64,000 bases of DNA. It comes from an uncultured Collinsella sp. GTDB lineage: Bacteria > Actinomycetota > Coriobacteriia > Coriobacteriales > Coriobacteriaceae. The notes beneath the pieces are model-generated. The model was given only the letters and a program-made list of their open reading frames with translations. It ran no database searches and was not told the DNA's origin. Both the position numbers and the translations under genes were made by a program. The stretch lies in assembly GCA_958421275.1 (NCBI GenBank), contig CATZLI010000006.1:1-64000 (forward strand), given 5' to 3'. Positions 42,084 through 50,968 of this stretch are shown here, piece after piece. How positions within the stretch are numbered: the first letter of the stretch is position 1; each line of letters begins with the position of its first letter.

Positions 42084-43595
42084 ATGGCTACGTTCTTTCC
42101 CGGTGAGTCCCACACGTTTTCGGAGTATCTGCTGGTCCCTGGTTACTCGTCCTCGCAGTGCATCCCCAACAACGTCTCTCTTAAGACGCCGCTAACCCGC
42201 TTTAAGCGCGGTGAGAAGCCGGCAATCACCTTGAACATCCCCATGGTTTCCGCCATCATGCAGTCCGTCTCGGGCGTCGACATGGGTGTCGCGCTCGCTA
42301 CCGAGGGCGGCCTGTCCTTCATTTACGGTTCCCAGAGCGCCGAGTCCGAGGCCGCCATGGTCAAGGCCGTCAAGGATCACAAGGCTGGTTTCGTTCAGTC
42401 CGATTCCACGCTGACCCCTGACATGACCATGGAGCAGGTTATCGAGCTCAAGGAGAAGACCGGCCACTCCACCATGCCGGTCACCGACGACGGCACTCCC
42501 AAGGGTAAGCTCCTGGGCATCGTCACCAGCCGTGACTATCGCCCCAGCCGCGATGACCACCAGACGAAGGTCTCCGAGTTCATGACCCCGCGTGAGCAGC
42601 TCATCGTGGGCGACAAGAACATCAGCCTTAAGGTTGCCAACGACGTCATCTGGGACAATAAGCTCAACGCCCTGCCCATCGTCGACGACTACGATCACCT
42701 CATGGGCATCGTCTTTCGCAAGGACTACGACAGCCACAAGACCAACCCCAACGAGCTGCTCGACGGCGACAAGCGCTACATGGTCGGTGCCGGTATCAAC
42801 ACCCGCGACTATGCCGAGCGCGTGCCGCTGCTCATCGAGGCCGGTGCCGATGTCCTGTGCATCGACTCTTCCGAGGGCTTCAGCGAGTGGCAGAAGCGCA
42901 CCATCGAGTGGATCCGCGCCAACTACGGCGAGGACGTCAAGGTCGGTGCCGGCAACGTCGTCGACGCCGAGGGCTTCCGCTTCCTGGCTGACTGTGGTGC
43001 CGATTTCATCAAGGTCGGTATCGGCGGCGGTTCCATCTGCATCACCCGTGAGACCAAGGGTATCGGCCGTGGCCAGGCCACTGCGTTGATCGACGTCTGC
43101 CGCGCTCGCGACGAGTACTACGAGGAGACCGGCGTCTACGTGCCCGTGTGCTCCGACGGCGGTATCGTCTACGATTACCACATGACGCTCGCCCTGGCCA
43201 TGGGTGCTGACTTTATGATGCTGGGTCGCTACTTCGCCCGCTTCGACGAGAGCCCGACCGAGCGCGTCAACGTCAACGGCCAGTACATGAAGGAGTACTG
43301 GGGCGAGGGTTCCGCGCGTGCCCGCAACTGGCAGCGCTACGATCTGGGTGGCGCCGCGAAGCTCAGCTTCGTCGAGGGCGTCGACTCCTACGTTCCCTAC
43401 GCCGGTTCCCTCAAGGACGGTGTGGGCGGAACGCTCTACAAGGTCAAGTCCACGATGTGCAACTGCGGTGCCCTCTCGATCCCCGAGCTCCAGGAAAAGG
43501 CACGCCTGACCCTGGTGAGCTCGACCTCCATCGTCGAAGGCGGCGCCCACGACGTAGTCGTCAAGGATTCCCAGCAGTCCGTATCTTATCGATAA
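42084..43595 (+). CDS. guaB: IMP dehydrogenase
   Basis: 503 aa. Oxidises IMP to XMP, the committed step to GMP. Seen: the N-terminal barrel start (IPNNVSLKTPLTRF, NIPMVSAIMQSV), a CBS-domain pair (about 95-215: GFVQSD..., TSRDYRP, SEFMTPRE), the IMP-binding/catalytic loop GIGGGSICITRETKG with the active-site Cys, then SDGGIVYDYHM. AAAAGGAG before ATG 42084. Well conserved; ends before a clear terminator. Confidence 0.93.
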   Translation: MATFFPGESHTFSEYLLVPGYSSSQCIPNNVSLKTPLTRFKRGEKPAITLNIPMVSAIMQSVSGVDMGVALATEGGLSFIYGSQSAESEAAMVKAVKDHKAGFVQSDSTLTPDMTMEQVIELKEKTGHSTMPVTDDGTPKGKLLGIVTSRDYRPSRDDHQTKVSEFMTPREQLIVGDKNISLKVANDVIWDNKLNALPIVDDYDHLMGIVFRKDYDSHKTNPNELLDGDKRYMVGAGINTRDYAERVPLLIEAGADVLCIDSSEGFSEWQKRTIEWIRANYGEDVKVGAGNVVDAEGFRFLADCGADFIKVGIGGGSICITRETKGIGRGQATALIDVCRARDEYYEETGVYVPVCSDGGIVYDYHMTLALAMGADFMMLGRYFARFDESPTERVNVNGQYMKEYWGEGSARARNWQRYDLGGAAKLSFVEGVDSYVPYAGSLKDGVGGTLYKVKSTMCNCGALSIPELQEKARLTLVSSTSIVEGGAHDVVVKDSQQSVSYR

Positions 43596-43627
43596 GCCTG
43601 CACTCATAATCGATCTTTCGCCGATTG

Positions 43628-43668
43628 GTGCCGCCCGCTTCATTTGCGGACGGCACTTCTTCTTTTCT
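43628..43668 (+). terminator. Terminator of guaB
   Basis: GTGCCGCCCGC (43628-43638) pairs with GCGGACGGCAC (43646-43656) with one mismatch, followed by TTCTTCTTTTCT. Confidence 0.8.
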
Positions 43669-43734
43669 AGTTCGAAAAAATCGGCTATCGTTTTATTGTT
43701 TGCGTTGCAATGCCTTTTATAGGGGAGATAAGAG

Positions 43735-44484
43735 ATGAAAATTGACGAGCTGGTTCGTGACCATTACGTCGATTTGGGCGACATAGATCGTGACATTTGG
43801 CGCTATATCTCAATACATCGCTATGAGGCTGCTAATTCGACGCTTGTTGATCTAGCAGCCAAGTGCAACGCATCAAAATCTGCCGTTCTACGTTTTGCTC
43901 AGCGCCTAGGGTTTCGTGGATTCTCTGAGTTCAAATACGCCCTCAAGGCTGAAGTAGAAGCTGATGCTCGCGATATAGTTGACGCTGCGGTTCTCGATCG
44001 TTACACCGCCATTGTCTTAAAATCGCTCAAAGACTTTCTTTCGCGTGATTTCACGCCTGTATTCAGGCTTATCGAGCAGAGCTCAAAGGTGTTTCTTTAC
44101 GGCACGGGAACTCTCCAACGTGCGGTTGCTCAAGAGATGCGTCGCGTGTTTTTGGCTGGTGACGAATATTTCTACGTCGTGGAAGGCGTTGATGAGACCG
44201 CAGCTCTTACGGGCGCTTTGACTCAAGACGATCTTCTCTTCGTCTTTTCTCTAAAAGGACAATCCGATAATGCAACTACGCTTGCGCGAAATCTCAAAGC
44301 CAGAAACGTTCCTTTTATTGCGGTGACGAGTTATCTGGATAACGATATTGCTCATCTTGCTGATGAGAGCATCTTGGTTGGTACCGAGAGCCTACCGATT
44401 GGTAGCGGACATAGTTACGAAGTGCTCGACGCCTATTTTCTTCTCGTCAGCATCTTGTTCTTGAAGTATTCCGAATACAAATGA
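43735..44484 (+). CDS. RpiR/MurR-family transcriptional regulator
   Basis: 249 aa. N-terminal RpiR HTH (LVDLAAKCNASKSAVLRFAQRLGFRGFSEFKYALK) and a C-terminal SIS domain (SKVFLYGTGTLQRAVAQEM, DDLLFVFSLKGQSDNATTLARNLK), which binds a phosphosugar. It stands ahead of a dehydratase and a PTS gene and most likely regulates them in response to the imported sugar phosphate. GGGGAGATAAG lies before ATG 43735. Confidence 0.88.
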   Translation: MKIDELVRDHYVDLGDIDRDIWRYISIHRYEAANSTLVDLAAKCNASKSAVLRFAQRLGFRGFSEFKYALKAEVEADARDIVDAAVLDRYTAIVLKSLKDFLSRDFTPVFRLIEQSSKVFLYGTGTLQRAVAQEMRRVFLAGDEYFYVVEGVDETAALTGALTQDDLLFVFSLKGQSDNATTLARNLKARNVPFIAVTSYLDNDIAHLADESILVGTESLPIGSGHSYEVLDAYFLLVSILFLKYSEYK

Positions 44485-44674
44485 GCGCATCGATAGGTTT
44501 CCGCAGGTAAACGAGCTGTGGAAATTTCCCAGCTGGTGGGAATTCGTCCCAACCACGGACGATGTACCTATATCGTCTTTCTCAGGTCTTTCTTGGATAT
44601 TCGCCTCCTACACTTGGCCTTGTTAAACGAGACCGCGAACGAATGCGAGTCTCGGTGAATCGGGAAGGGACGAA
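44485..44674 (+). promoter_or_regulatory. Control region of the dehydratase-PTS operon
   Basis: Contains GGAAATTTCC and TGGGAATTCGTCCCA-like inverted repeats near 44520-44560, plausible sites for the RpiR regulator, and CGAGAC...GTCTCG framing a small hairpin before the start codon of the next gene. Confidence 0.45.
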
Positions 44675-45880
44675 ATGGATTCCTTGAAGATCACGGACGT
44701 CCGTCCCATCTGCACTGCTCCCGAGGGTATTAACCTTGTTGTGGTGAAGGTGGAGACGAATGACCCGTCCATCTACGGTGTTGGCTGCGCTACGTTTACG
44801 CAGCGTTATGAGGCGGTTGCCTATGCGGTTGACCGCTATCTGAAGCCCTTTTTGCTAGGTAAAGATCCTGCGCGAATTCAGGATATCTGGCAGACTGCAC
44901 ATGTTTCTGGATATTGGCGAAACGGGCCGATCTGGAACAATGCACTTTCCGGCATTGACATGGCACTTTGGGACATTAAGGGCAAGATGGCCGGCATGCC
45001 GCTCTATGACCTTTTTGGTGGTAAATGCCGCGATGCTGTTCCGGCGTATATTCATGCCGATGCACAGACGATAGAGGGCGCAATCGATATGGTCCAGCAG
45101 CGCGTCGATGCGGGCTGGAATCGAATCCGCGTTCAAATCGGTGGCTATGGCGGAAACGTTCCTGTTGAGAATAAGCCTAAAGATGCGCTACCCGGTGCAT
45201 ACTATGATCCCAAAGTGTATATGCGCACGGCTATTGAGGGCTTTACTGCCTTACGTCGCGAGTTTGGTGACGACATTGAGCTGTGCCATGATGTCCATGA
45301 GCGTTTGACGCCTTCCGAGGCAATCCGCTTCGCGCAGCAAATGGACCAATTCGACCTGCTGTTCCTTGAGGATGTGCTCGCTCCCGAGCAAATTGCATGG
45401 TTCGATCAGGTGCGCGCTCATACGACTTGCCCGCTTGCCATGGGCGAGCTCATCAATAACCCGCATGAGTGGATGCAGCTTGTTCAGAATCGAAGCGTTG
45501 ACTATCTTCGCCTCCACATCAGCCAGGCAGGTGGAATCACGCCCGTTCGCAAGATCATTGCTTTCGCTGACGTTAATGGTGTTCGCACAGCTTGGCATGG
45601 TCCTGGCGATATGTCCGGTATTGGGCATGCGGTCAACACGCACCTTTCCATTTCCTCACCGAACTTCGGTATCCAAGAGTGGAGCTGCAGCATTAAGGAG
45701 AACACGTATCGTGTGTTCCCGGGCATGCCAGTCGTTGAGAACGGCTATGTGTATCTGAACGATCAGCCCGGTATTGGTGTGGATATCGATGAGAATCTCG
45801 CAGCAGAGTTCCCTCCCGTCGATAAGGATTTGAGTTGGCTTCTTTGCAGGCTTCCGGATGGTTCCGCTGTTCGACCGTAA
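44675..45880 (+). CDS. Enolase-superfamily dehydratase, mannonate-dehydratase (RspA/ManD)-like
   Basis: 401 aa. Seen: the capping domain (VKVETNDPSIYGVGCATFTQRYEAVAYAVDRYLKPFLLG; WRNGPIWNNALSGIDMALWDIKGK) and barrel with D-x-H in ELCHDVHERL and metal glutamates in FLEDVLAP and AMGELINNP. This is the ManD/RspA branch, whose members dehydrate D-mannonate or D-gluconate, although many have little activity. Coupled here to a PTS transporter and an RpiR regulator, an unusual pairing because acid sugars usually enter through other transporters. Confidence 0.85.
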   Translation: MDSLKITDVRPICTAPEGINLVVVKVETNDPSIYGVGCATFTQRYEAVAYAVDRYLKPFLLGKDPARIQDIWQTAHVSGYWRNGPIWNNALSGIDMALWDIKGKMAGMPLYDLFGGKCRDAVPAYIHADAQTIEGAIDMVQQRVDAGWNRIRVQIGGYGGNVPVENKPKDALPGAYYDPKVYMRTAIEGFTALRREFGDDIELCHDVHERLTPSEAIRFAQQMDQFDLLFLEDVLAPEQIAWFDQVRAHTTCPLAMGELINNPHEWMQLVQNRSVDYLRLHISQAGGITPVRKIIAFADVNGVRTAWHGPGDMSGIGHAVNTHLSISSPNFGIQEWSCSIKENTYRVFPGMPVVENGYVYLNDQPGIGVDIDENLAAEFPPVDKDLSWLLCRLPDGSAVRP

Positions 45881-45928
45881 TGCGACCCGGAGTTATTTGT
45901 TTTTGAGTTCCTTGAAAGGGGATAGACC

Positions 45929-47323
45929 ATGAAAACTGACGATAAGGCCATTGCCGACGGCATTGTTGCTGCAGTTGGAGGCGTAGACAATATCAGGGCC
46001 GTGGGTCATTGTTCGACCAGGCTGCGTTTGACGCTTCATGATAAGACCAAGGTCGATGAGAAAACAATCGAAGATATCGAGGGCGTCAAGGGCCAATTTT
46101 TCGCCGGTGAACAGTATCAGGTGATTTTGGGCACCGGTCTTGTTAACCGTGTTTACGACATTGTCGCGGGCGAGAATCAGGGCGGTGTTAACACCGATAT
46201 TAAGGCCGACCTGTATGCCGGCATGTCGTTCCCCAAGAAGCTCTCTCGTATTTTGGGCGATATCTTTATTCCCGTTATTCCCGTCCTGGTGGCAACAGGT
46301 CTTTTTAGCGGCTTCATTAACTGCATCAACTCGTTTGGCGTTCAGATGGACCCCAACGTTTTGACGATCGCGACCATTCTGATGAAAACCGCTTTCACCT
46401 TTCTGCCCGTGCTTATTGCATGGTCGGGCATGAAACAGTTTGGGGGTAGCCCCGTCATCGGCATCGTCCTTGGTCTCATGCTGGTGAACCCACTTCTTCC
46501 TAACCCGAATGATGTGGTTAAGGGGACGGTTGAGGCAATCACTTTCCATCCGTTTGGTCTTGAGTGGAATGTTGTAGGTTATCAGGGCTCGGTGCTTCCC
46601 GCTCTTGTTGTTGCGTATATCGCTGCAAAGACCGAGAAGACTCTTAAGAACGTTGTTCCGGATGTTCTGGATCTTATCATCACTCCGTTTACTACGATCC
46701 TTGTTGCCGGCTTGCTTGGCATGCTTGTTATTGGCCCCGTTTGCCAGACCGTGGAGCACGCTGTTTTGGCTGTCGCGAAGTTCGTTATCGCGTTGCCGTT
46801 CGGTCTGGGCGGACTAATTCTTGGCGGAACGCAGCAGGCGATTGTGGTTACCGGTATGCATCACATCTTCCTTGCGCTCGAAACTGACTATCTTGCTACC
46901 ACCGGTTTCAACCCCTTCAATGCCATGATTTCCGGTGGCATTATGGCCCAGGCTACCGCCGCCTTGGTTACCGGTCTTAAGGTAAAGAACCCTAAAAAGC
47001 GTGGCTTCTATATGGCTGCATCGCTGCCTGCATTCCTGGGCATTACCGAGCCGGCAATCTTTGGCGTGAACCTCAAGTTTGGCAAGCCGTTCCTGTTCGC
47101 TCTTTGCGGCGGTGCCTGCGCTGGTTGGTGTGGCGCAATGCTTCATGCTGCCAGCACCGGTATGGGTGTTGCTGCTATTCCGGGAATCGTTACCTACCTG
47201 TACAGCCAGCAGGCCATCATCAACTACTTTATCATCCATGGTGTTGGCATTGCGGTTTCCGGTCTACTCACTTGGTTCTTCTTTGACCCTAACAAGGCCG
47301 AACAGGCTGAGTTTGAGAACTAG
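45929..47323 (+). CDS. PTS EIIBC transporter of the dehydratase operon
   Basis: 464 aa. EIIB (residues 1-90) with the phosphorylated Cys in VGHCSTRLRL, followed by an EIIC with about ten membrane helices and GITEPAIFGVNLKFGK. Closest in outline to glucoside/sucrose/N-acetyl-type EIIBC proteins; substrate unknown. No EIIA domain. 48 bases after the dehydratase, GAAAGGGG ribosome site before ATG 45929, so one operon. Confidence 0.85.
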   Translation: MKTDDKAIADGIVAAVGGVDNIRAVGHCSTRLRLTLHDKTKVDEKTIEDIEGVKGQFFAGEQYQVILGTGLVNRVYDIVAGENQGGVNTDIKADLYAGMSFPKKLSRILGDIFIPVIPVLVATGLFSGFINCINSFGVQMDPNVLTIATILMKTAFTFLPVLIAWSGMKQFGGSPVIGIVLGLMLVNPLLPNPNDVVKGTVEAITFHPFGLEWNVVGYQGSVLPALVVAYIAAKTEKTLKNVVPDVLDLIITPFTTILVAGLLGMLVIGPVCQTVEHAVLAVAKFVIALPFGLGGLILGGTQQAIVVTGMHHIFLALETDYLATTGFNPFNAMISGGIMAQATAALVTGLKVKNPKKRGFYMAASLPAFLGITEPAIFGVNLKFGKPFLFALCGGACAGWCGAMLHAASTGMGVAAIPGIVTYLYSQQAIINYFIIHGVGIAVSGLLTWFFFDPNKAEQAEFEN

Positions 47324-47427
47324 GTTTTGTTTGATCTAACTGAGATGGGTATATCGTTCATTTCATGAGGCTTTGATGGCTCATAACCAATGAAGCGTGC
47401 TTTCCCTGTACATACTCTTTTTAGATA

Positions 47428-47472
47428 AAGCGAGATGCATGCAAGTCGCAGGCATCTCGCTTGTTGTATTTG
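47428..47472 (+). terminator. Terminator of the dehydratase-PTS operon
   Basis: AAGCGAGATGC (47428-47438) pairs perfectly with GCATCTCGCTT (47452-47462), followed by GTTGTATTT. Confidence 0.75.
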
Positions 47473-47504
47473 CTAGAATCATCCAAGTTAACCCTAGGGT
47501 CGGG

Positions 47505-47606
47505 CGGCTAGGCTTTGCTCGCTGCAAGTTCCGCACGAGCCGAAGGCCACTTAATGTGGCCTTCGTGCGAGCAGGACTGTCCGCAGCAGCGAGCAAAGCC
47601 TAGCCG
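47505..47606 (+). promoter_or_regulatory. Large leader hairpin before leuS
   Basis: A perfect 21-bp stem: CGGCTAGGCTTTGCTCGCTGC is too long to repeat in full, so positions 47505-47525 pair with 47586-47606. Inside it lies a second hairpin, GAAGGCCAC (47542-47550) with GTGGCCTTC (47556-47564), extended by GCAC/GTGC. The leuS ribosome site follows 20 bases later. No T-box consensus (AGGGTGGNACC) is visible, so this is either a different regulatory leader or an inserted inverted repeat. Confidence 0.7.
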
Positions 47607-47637
47607 ACCGGCCCCAATCAAGTTAAAAGGAGCTGAT

Positions 47638-50214
47638 ATGTGCGATTGCACAGATCATAAGGACGAGATCCCTGCCTACGACGCGCAGGCCATTGAGTCC
47701 CGGTGGATGAAGGCCTGGGAGGACTCCAACCTCTTTGCCGTCGACACCGACGACAGCAAGCCCAAAAAGTACGTGCTCGAGATGTTCCCGTATCCGTCGG
47801 GCGACCTGCACATGGGCCACGCGCGCAACTATACCATCGGCGATGCCATGGCCCGTCAGGCCCGCATGCGCGGCTACGACGTGCTGCACCCCATCGGCTT
47901 TGACGCCTTTGGCCTGCCCGCCGAGAACGCCGCCATCAAGCACAACACGCAGGCTGCTGCCTGGACGTATAAGAACATGGACCAGGCGCTCGCCACGATG
48001 AAGCGCATGGGCTTCTCCTACGATCTGGATCGCATGGTCAAGACCTGCAGCCCCGACTACTACCGCTGGGGCCAGTGGATCTTTGAGAAGATGTGGGAAA
48101 AGGGCCTGGTCTACCGTAAGAAGAACCCGGTCAACTGGTGCCCCACCTGCAAGACCGTTCTGGCCAACGAGCAGGTTACCGAGGGCAAGTGCTGGCGCTG
48201 CGGCACCGAGCCCGAGAAGCGCGACCTTGAGCAGTGGTACTACAAGATTACCGAGTACTCCCAGGAGCTGCTCGACGACTTGGAGAAGCTCCCCGGCTGG
48301 CCCGAGCGCGTCAAGCAGATGCAGGCCAACTGGATCGGTCGCTCCGAGGGCGCCGAGGTCGACTTTACCCTGTGCGACCAGGATGGCGAGCCCATCGAGG
48401 GCGACGAGGGCAAGATCACCGTCTTCACCACGCGTGCCGATACGCTCTTTGGCGTCTCCTTCTTTGTCCTGGCTCCCGAGTACGCCGGCCTGCATGAGCT
48501 CGTCGAGGGCACGGAGTACGAGGAGGCCGTCACTAAGATCGTCGAGGACGCCAAGCATATCTCTGCCGTCGAGCGTGCCCAGGGCACCCTCGAGAAGCAC
48601 GGTGCCTTTACCGGCCGCTACGTGGTGAACCCCGTCAACGGCGAGAAGGCCCCCGTGTGGGTTGCCGATTATGTCGTTGCCGACTACGGCACCGGTGCCG
48701 TCATGGCCGTTCCCTGTGGCGACCAGCGCGACTTTGAGTTTGCCCGTAAGTACGACCTGCCGATCGTGCCGATCATCCTGGACGACGACGATCGCGCTGC
48801 CGTCGAGGCCAGCGGCGAGACCATCGATACCTTCCATGCCGAGACCGTCGACTGGGATTGCGCTCACGCTGCCGAGGGCACGCTCGTCCAGTCCGGCAAG
48901 TACACCGGCATGCGCGGCGGTAAGCACTCCGAGGGCGAGGCTGCCATCGTGGCCGACCTCGAGGCCATGGGCTGTGGTCGTCGCAAGGTCGAGTTCCGTC
49001 TGCGCGACTGGCTCATCAGCCGCCAGCGCTATTGGGGCAACCCCATCCCGGCCATCCACTGCGAGCACTGCGGCATCGTGCCCGTGCCCGAGGATCAGCT
49101 GCCGGTGACGCTGCCCGAGAACCTGGACCTGGGCGCCGGCGAGACCCTCGCCGAGTGCAAGGAGTTCTACGAGACCACCTGCCCGGTCTGCGGCCGCCCG
49201 GCCAAGCGCGAGACCGATACCATGGACACCTTTACCTGCTCCAGCTGGTATTACCTGCGCTATACCGATCCTCACAACACCGAGCTGCCCTTCTCCCGAG
49301 AGGCCGCCGACCGTTGGATGCCCGTCGATAACTACATCGGCGGCATCGAGCACGCCATTCTGCACCTGCTCTACAGCCGCTTCTTTACCAAGGCCCTGCG
49401 TGACCTGGGCCTGCTGAACGTGGACGAGCCCTTCACCAATCTGCTGTGCCAGGGCATGGTCAAGGACGAGAACGGTGACACCATGTCCAAGTCCAAGGGC
49501 AATGTCGTGCCTCCGAGCTCGGTCATCGAGCCCTACGGCGCCGACACCATGCGTCTGGCGATTCTGTTTATCGCTCCGCCCGAGAAGGACTTCGACTGGG
49601 ATCCCAAGGCCGTCGAGGGCGCTAACCGCTTCATCAAGCGCGCCTGGCGTATCGTTTGGCAGCTCGTCCAGTCCGGCGACGCCAACGTGGCCTTCGACAA
49701 GTCCGCGCTCGACGAGGTTGCGATGAAGCTCTATCGCGAGCGTCACCGCACCATCGCCAAGTGCACCGAGGACTTCGATCGCGGCCAGTTCAACACCGCG
49801 ATCTCGGCCGTCATGGAGCTCGTCAACGCCGCGAGCGCCTACCTCAACGCCACCGAGGGTGCCGCCCGCAACAAGGCGCTGTGCTACGGCGTGGCCAAGG
49901 ACATCGTGAGCGTCCTTGCCCCCATCTGCCCGTTCTGGGCCGACGAGCTGTGGCACGAGGCCCTCGGCTGCGAGGGCAACGCCTACACCGCCGCCTGGCC
50001 CGAGTTCGACCTGGCCGAGTCCGTTGAGGACACGGTGCAGATTGTGGTCCAGGTGCTCGGCAAGGTCCGCGGCCGCGTCGACGTTGCCCGCGATGCCTCC
50101 AATGAGGAGATGCAGGCTGCCGCCGAGGCCGCCGTCGCCAAGTGGCTCGAGGGCAAGACGGTCGTCAAGGCCATCTGCGTGCCCGGCAAGCTGGTCAACC
50201 TGGTGGTCAAGTAA
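47638..50214 (+). CDS. leuS: Leucyl-tRNA synthetase
   Basis: 858 aa class I synthetase. Seen: the HIGH-type motif in PYPSGDLHMGHARNYTIGD, the zinc-type CPTCKTVLANEQVTEGKCWRCG insert, the editing domain (VFTTRADTLFGVSF ... YGTGAVMAVPCGDQRDFEFA), the Leu-specific DTMDTFTCSSWYYLRY, and the KMSKS-type MSKSKGNVV. ATG 47638 has AAAAGGAG at six bases; the frame upstream to 47515 runs through the leader hairpin and is not conserved. Charges tRNA-Leu. Confidence 0.95.
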   Translation: MCDCTDHKDEIPAYDAQAIESRWMKAWEDSNLFAVDTDDSKPKKYVLEMFPYPSGDLHMGHARNYTIGDAMARQARMRGYDVLHPIGFDAFGLPAENAAIKHNTQAAAWTYKNMDQALATMKRMGFSYDLDRMVKTCSPDYYRWGQWIFEKMWEKGLVYRKKNPVNWCPTCKTVLANEQVTEGKCWRCGTEPEKRDLEQWYYKITEYSQELLDDLEKLPGWPERVKQMQANWIGRSEGAEVDFTLCDQDGEPIEGDEGKITVFTTRADTLFGVSFFVLAPEYAGLHELVEGTEYEEAVTKIVEDAKHISAVERAQGTLEKHGAFTGRYVVNPVNGEKAPVWVADYVVADYGTGAVMAVPCGDQRDFEFARKYDLPIVPIILDDDDRAAVEASGETIDTFHAETVDWDCAHAAEGTLVQSGKYTGMRGGKHSEGEAAIVADLEAMGCGRRKVEFRLRDWLISRQRYWGNPIPAIHCEHCGIVPVPEDQLPVTLPENLDLGAGETLAECKEFYETTCPVCGRPAKRETDTMDTFTCSSWYYLRYTDPHNTELPFSREAADRWMPVDNYIGGIEHAILHLLYSRFFTKALRDLGLLNVDEPFTNLLCQGMVKDENGDTMSKSKGNVVPPSSVIEPYGADTMRLAILFIAPPEKDFDWDPKAVEGANRFIKRAWRIVWQLVQSGDANVAFDKSALDEVAMKLYRERHRTIAKCTEDFDRGQFNTAISAVMELVNAASAYLNATEGAARNKALCYGVAKDIVSVLAPICPFWADELWHEALGCEGNAYTAAWPEFDLAESVEDTVQIVVQVLGKVRGRVDVARDASNEEMQAAAEAAVAKWLEGKTVVKAICVPGKLVNLVVK

Positions 50215-50241
50215 GCACTGCGCGTAAAGCTGACATGCAAT

Positions 50242-50282
50242 AAACGAGGGACGGTCCGGTTGGGTCGTCCCTCGTTTTGCAT
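50242..50282 (+). terminator. Terminator of leuS
   Basis: AAACGAGGGACG (50242-50253) pairs perfectly with CGTCCCTCGTTT (50266-50277), loop of 12. Confidence 0.85.
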
Positions 50283-50365
50283 GTATCTGCCTAGTTGCCT
50301 TCGGCCAATTGTCCTATTCTTGTGGAGAAGCTGTGCGCACGCTGACCTGCAGGTTCGTACTGTGC

Positions 50366-50452
50366 TTGCGCGTTTCCGCAGCTATTGGTATAGTTTGCTT
50401 GCAAATGAAGTTGTAATTGAAAGAAGTGGGGTTTCGGCTCCGCTTCTTTTTT
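50366..50452 (+). promoter_or_regulatory. Promoter and attenuator-like leader of the rimP-nusA-infB operon
   Basis: TTGCGC (50366-50371), 17-base spacer, TATAGT (50389-50394). About 20 bases into the expected transcript, AAGAAGTGGGG (50421-50431) pairs with CTCCGCTTCTT (50438-50448), followed by TTTTTT. This is an intrinsic terminator placed ahead of the first gene, a classical attenuator layout; the operon encodes NusA, which acts on such structures. Confidence 0.7.
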
Positions 50453-50472
50453 GTATGGATGGAGGTGCCGCA

Positions 50473-50967
50473 ATGGTCAAGACCAAGACCGAGCAGGCGA
50501 TCATCGACGCGCTCGAGGCCGTCGCTCCCCAGCACGATGTCGATATCGTCGACGTCGAGCTCGTGGGTGCCACCAAGGCCCCCTGCGTGCGCGTGCGTAT
50601 CGAGGGTGCCGAGGGTCAGAGCCTGTCGCTCAACGACGTCACGGCCAACACCAAGTGGGTCGGCGATGTGATTGAGGAGCTCGACCCCATCTCTTCGAGC
50701 TATACGCTCGAGGTGTCGAGCCCGGGTATGGCGCGCCCGCTGCGCCGCCCGAGTGACTTTGCCCGCTTTGTGGGCGAGAACTGCGAGCTCACCTCCACCG
50801 CCACCGAGGGCCGTCGCAAGTACGCCGGCAAGATTGCCGCCGCCACCGAGACGAACGTGACCCTCGAGCTCGAGGACGGCGAGTCCGTTACCCTCGATTT
50901 TTCTGATGTTAAAAAGTGCAAGTTGAAGCCCACCTACGACTTCAAGCCCGCGAAGGAAGGAAAGTAA
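50473..50967 (+). CDS. rimP: Ribosome maturation factor RimP
   Basis: 164 aa. Needed for 30S subunit maturation. N-terminal domain with DVDIVDVELVGATKAPCVRVRIEG and SLNDVTANTKWVGDVIEELDPISSSYTLEVSSPGMARPLR, then the C-terminal Sm-like fold (YAGKIAAATETNVTLELEDGESVTLDFSDVKKCKL). ATG 50473 after GGAGGTG; the longer frame from 50260 runs through promoter and attenuator. Immediately precedes nusA. Confidence 0.93.
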   Translation: MVKTKTEQAIIDALEAVAPQHDVDIVDVELVGATKAPCVRVRIEGAEGQSLSLNDVTANTKWVGDVIEELDPISSSYTLEVSSPGMARPLRRPSDFARFVGENCELTSTATEGRRKYAGKIAAATETNVTLELEDGESVTLDFSDVKKCKLKPTYDFKPAKEGK

Positions 50968-50968
50968 G

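Noticed and set aside
42192..43643. Minus-strand open frame opposite guaB
   Set aside because: Shadow of guaB codon bias; no motif or ribosome site.
47505..47637. T-box riboswitch before leuS
   Set aside because: No AGGGTGGNACC antiterminator bulge or specifier loop could be found in the leader.
47623..49956. Long minus-strand open frame (~777 codons) opposite leuS
   Set aside because: Antisense shadow of leuS with no family motif.
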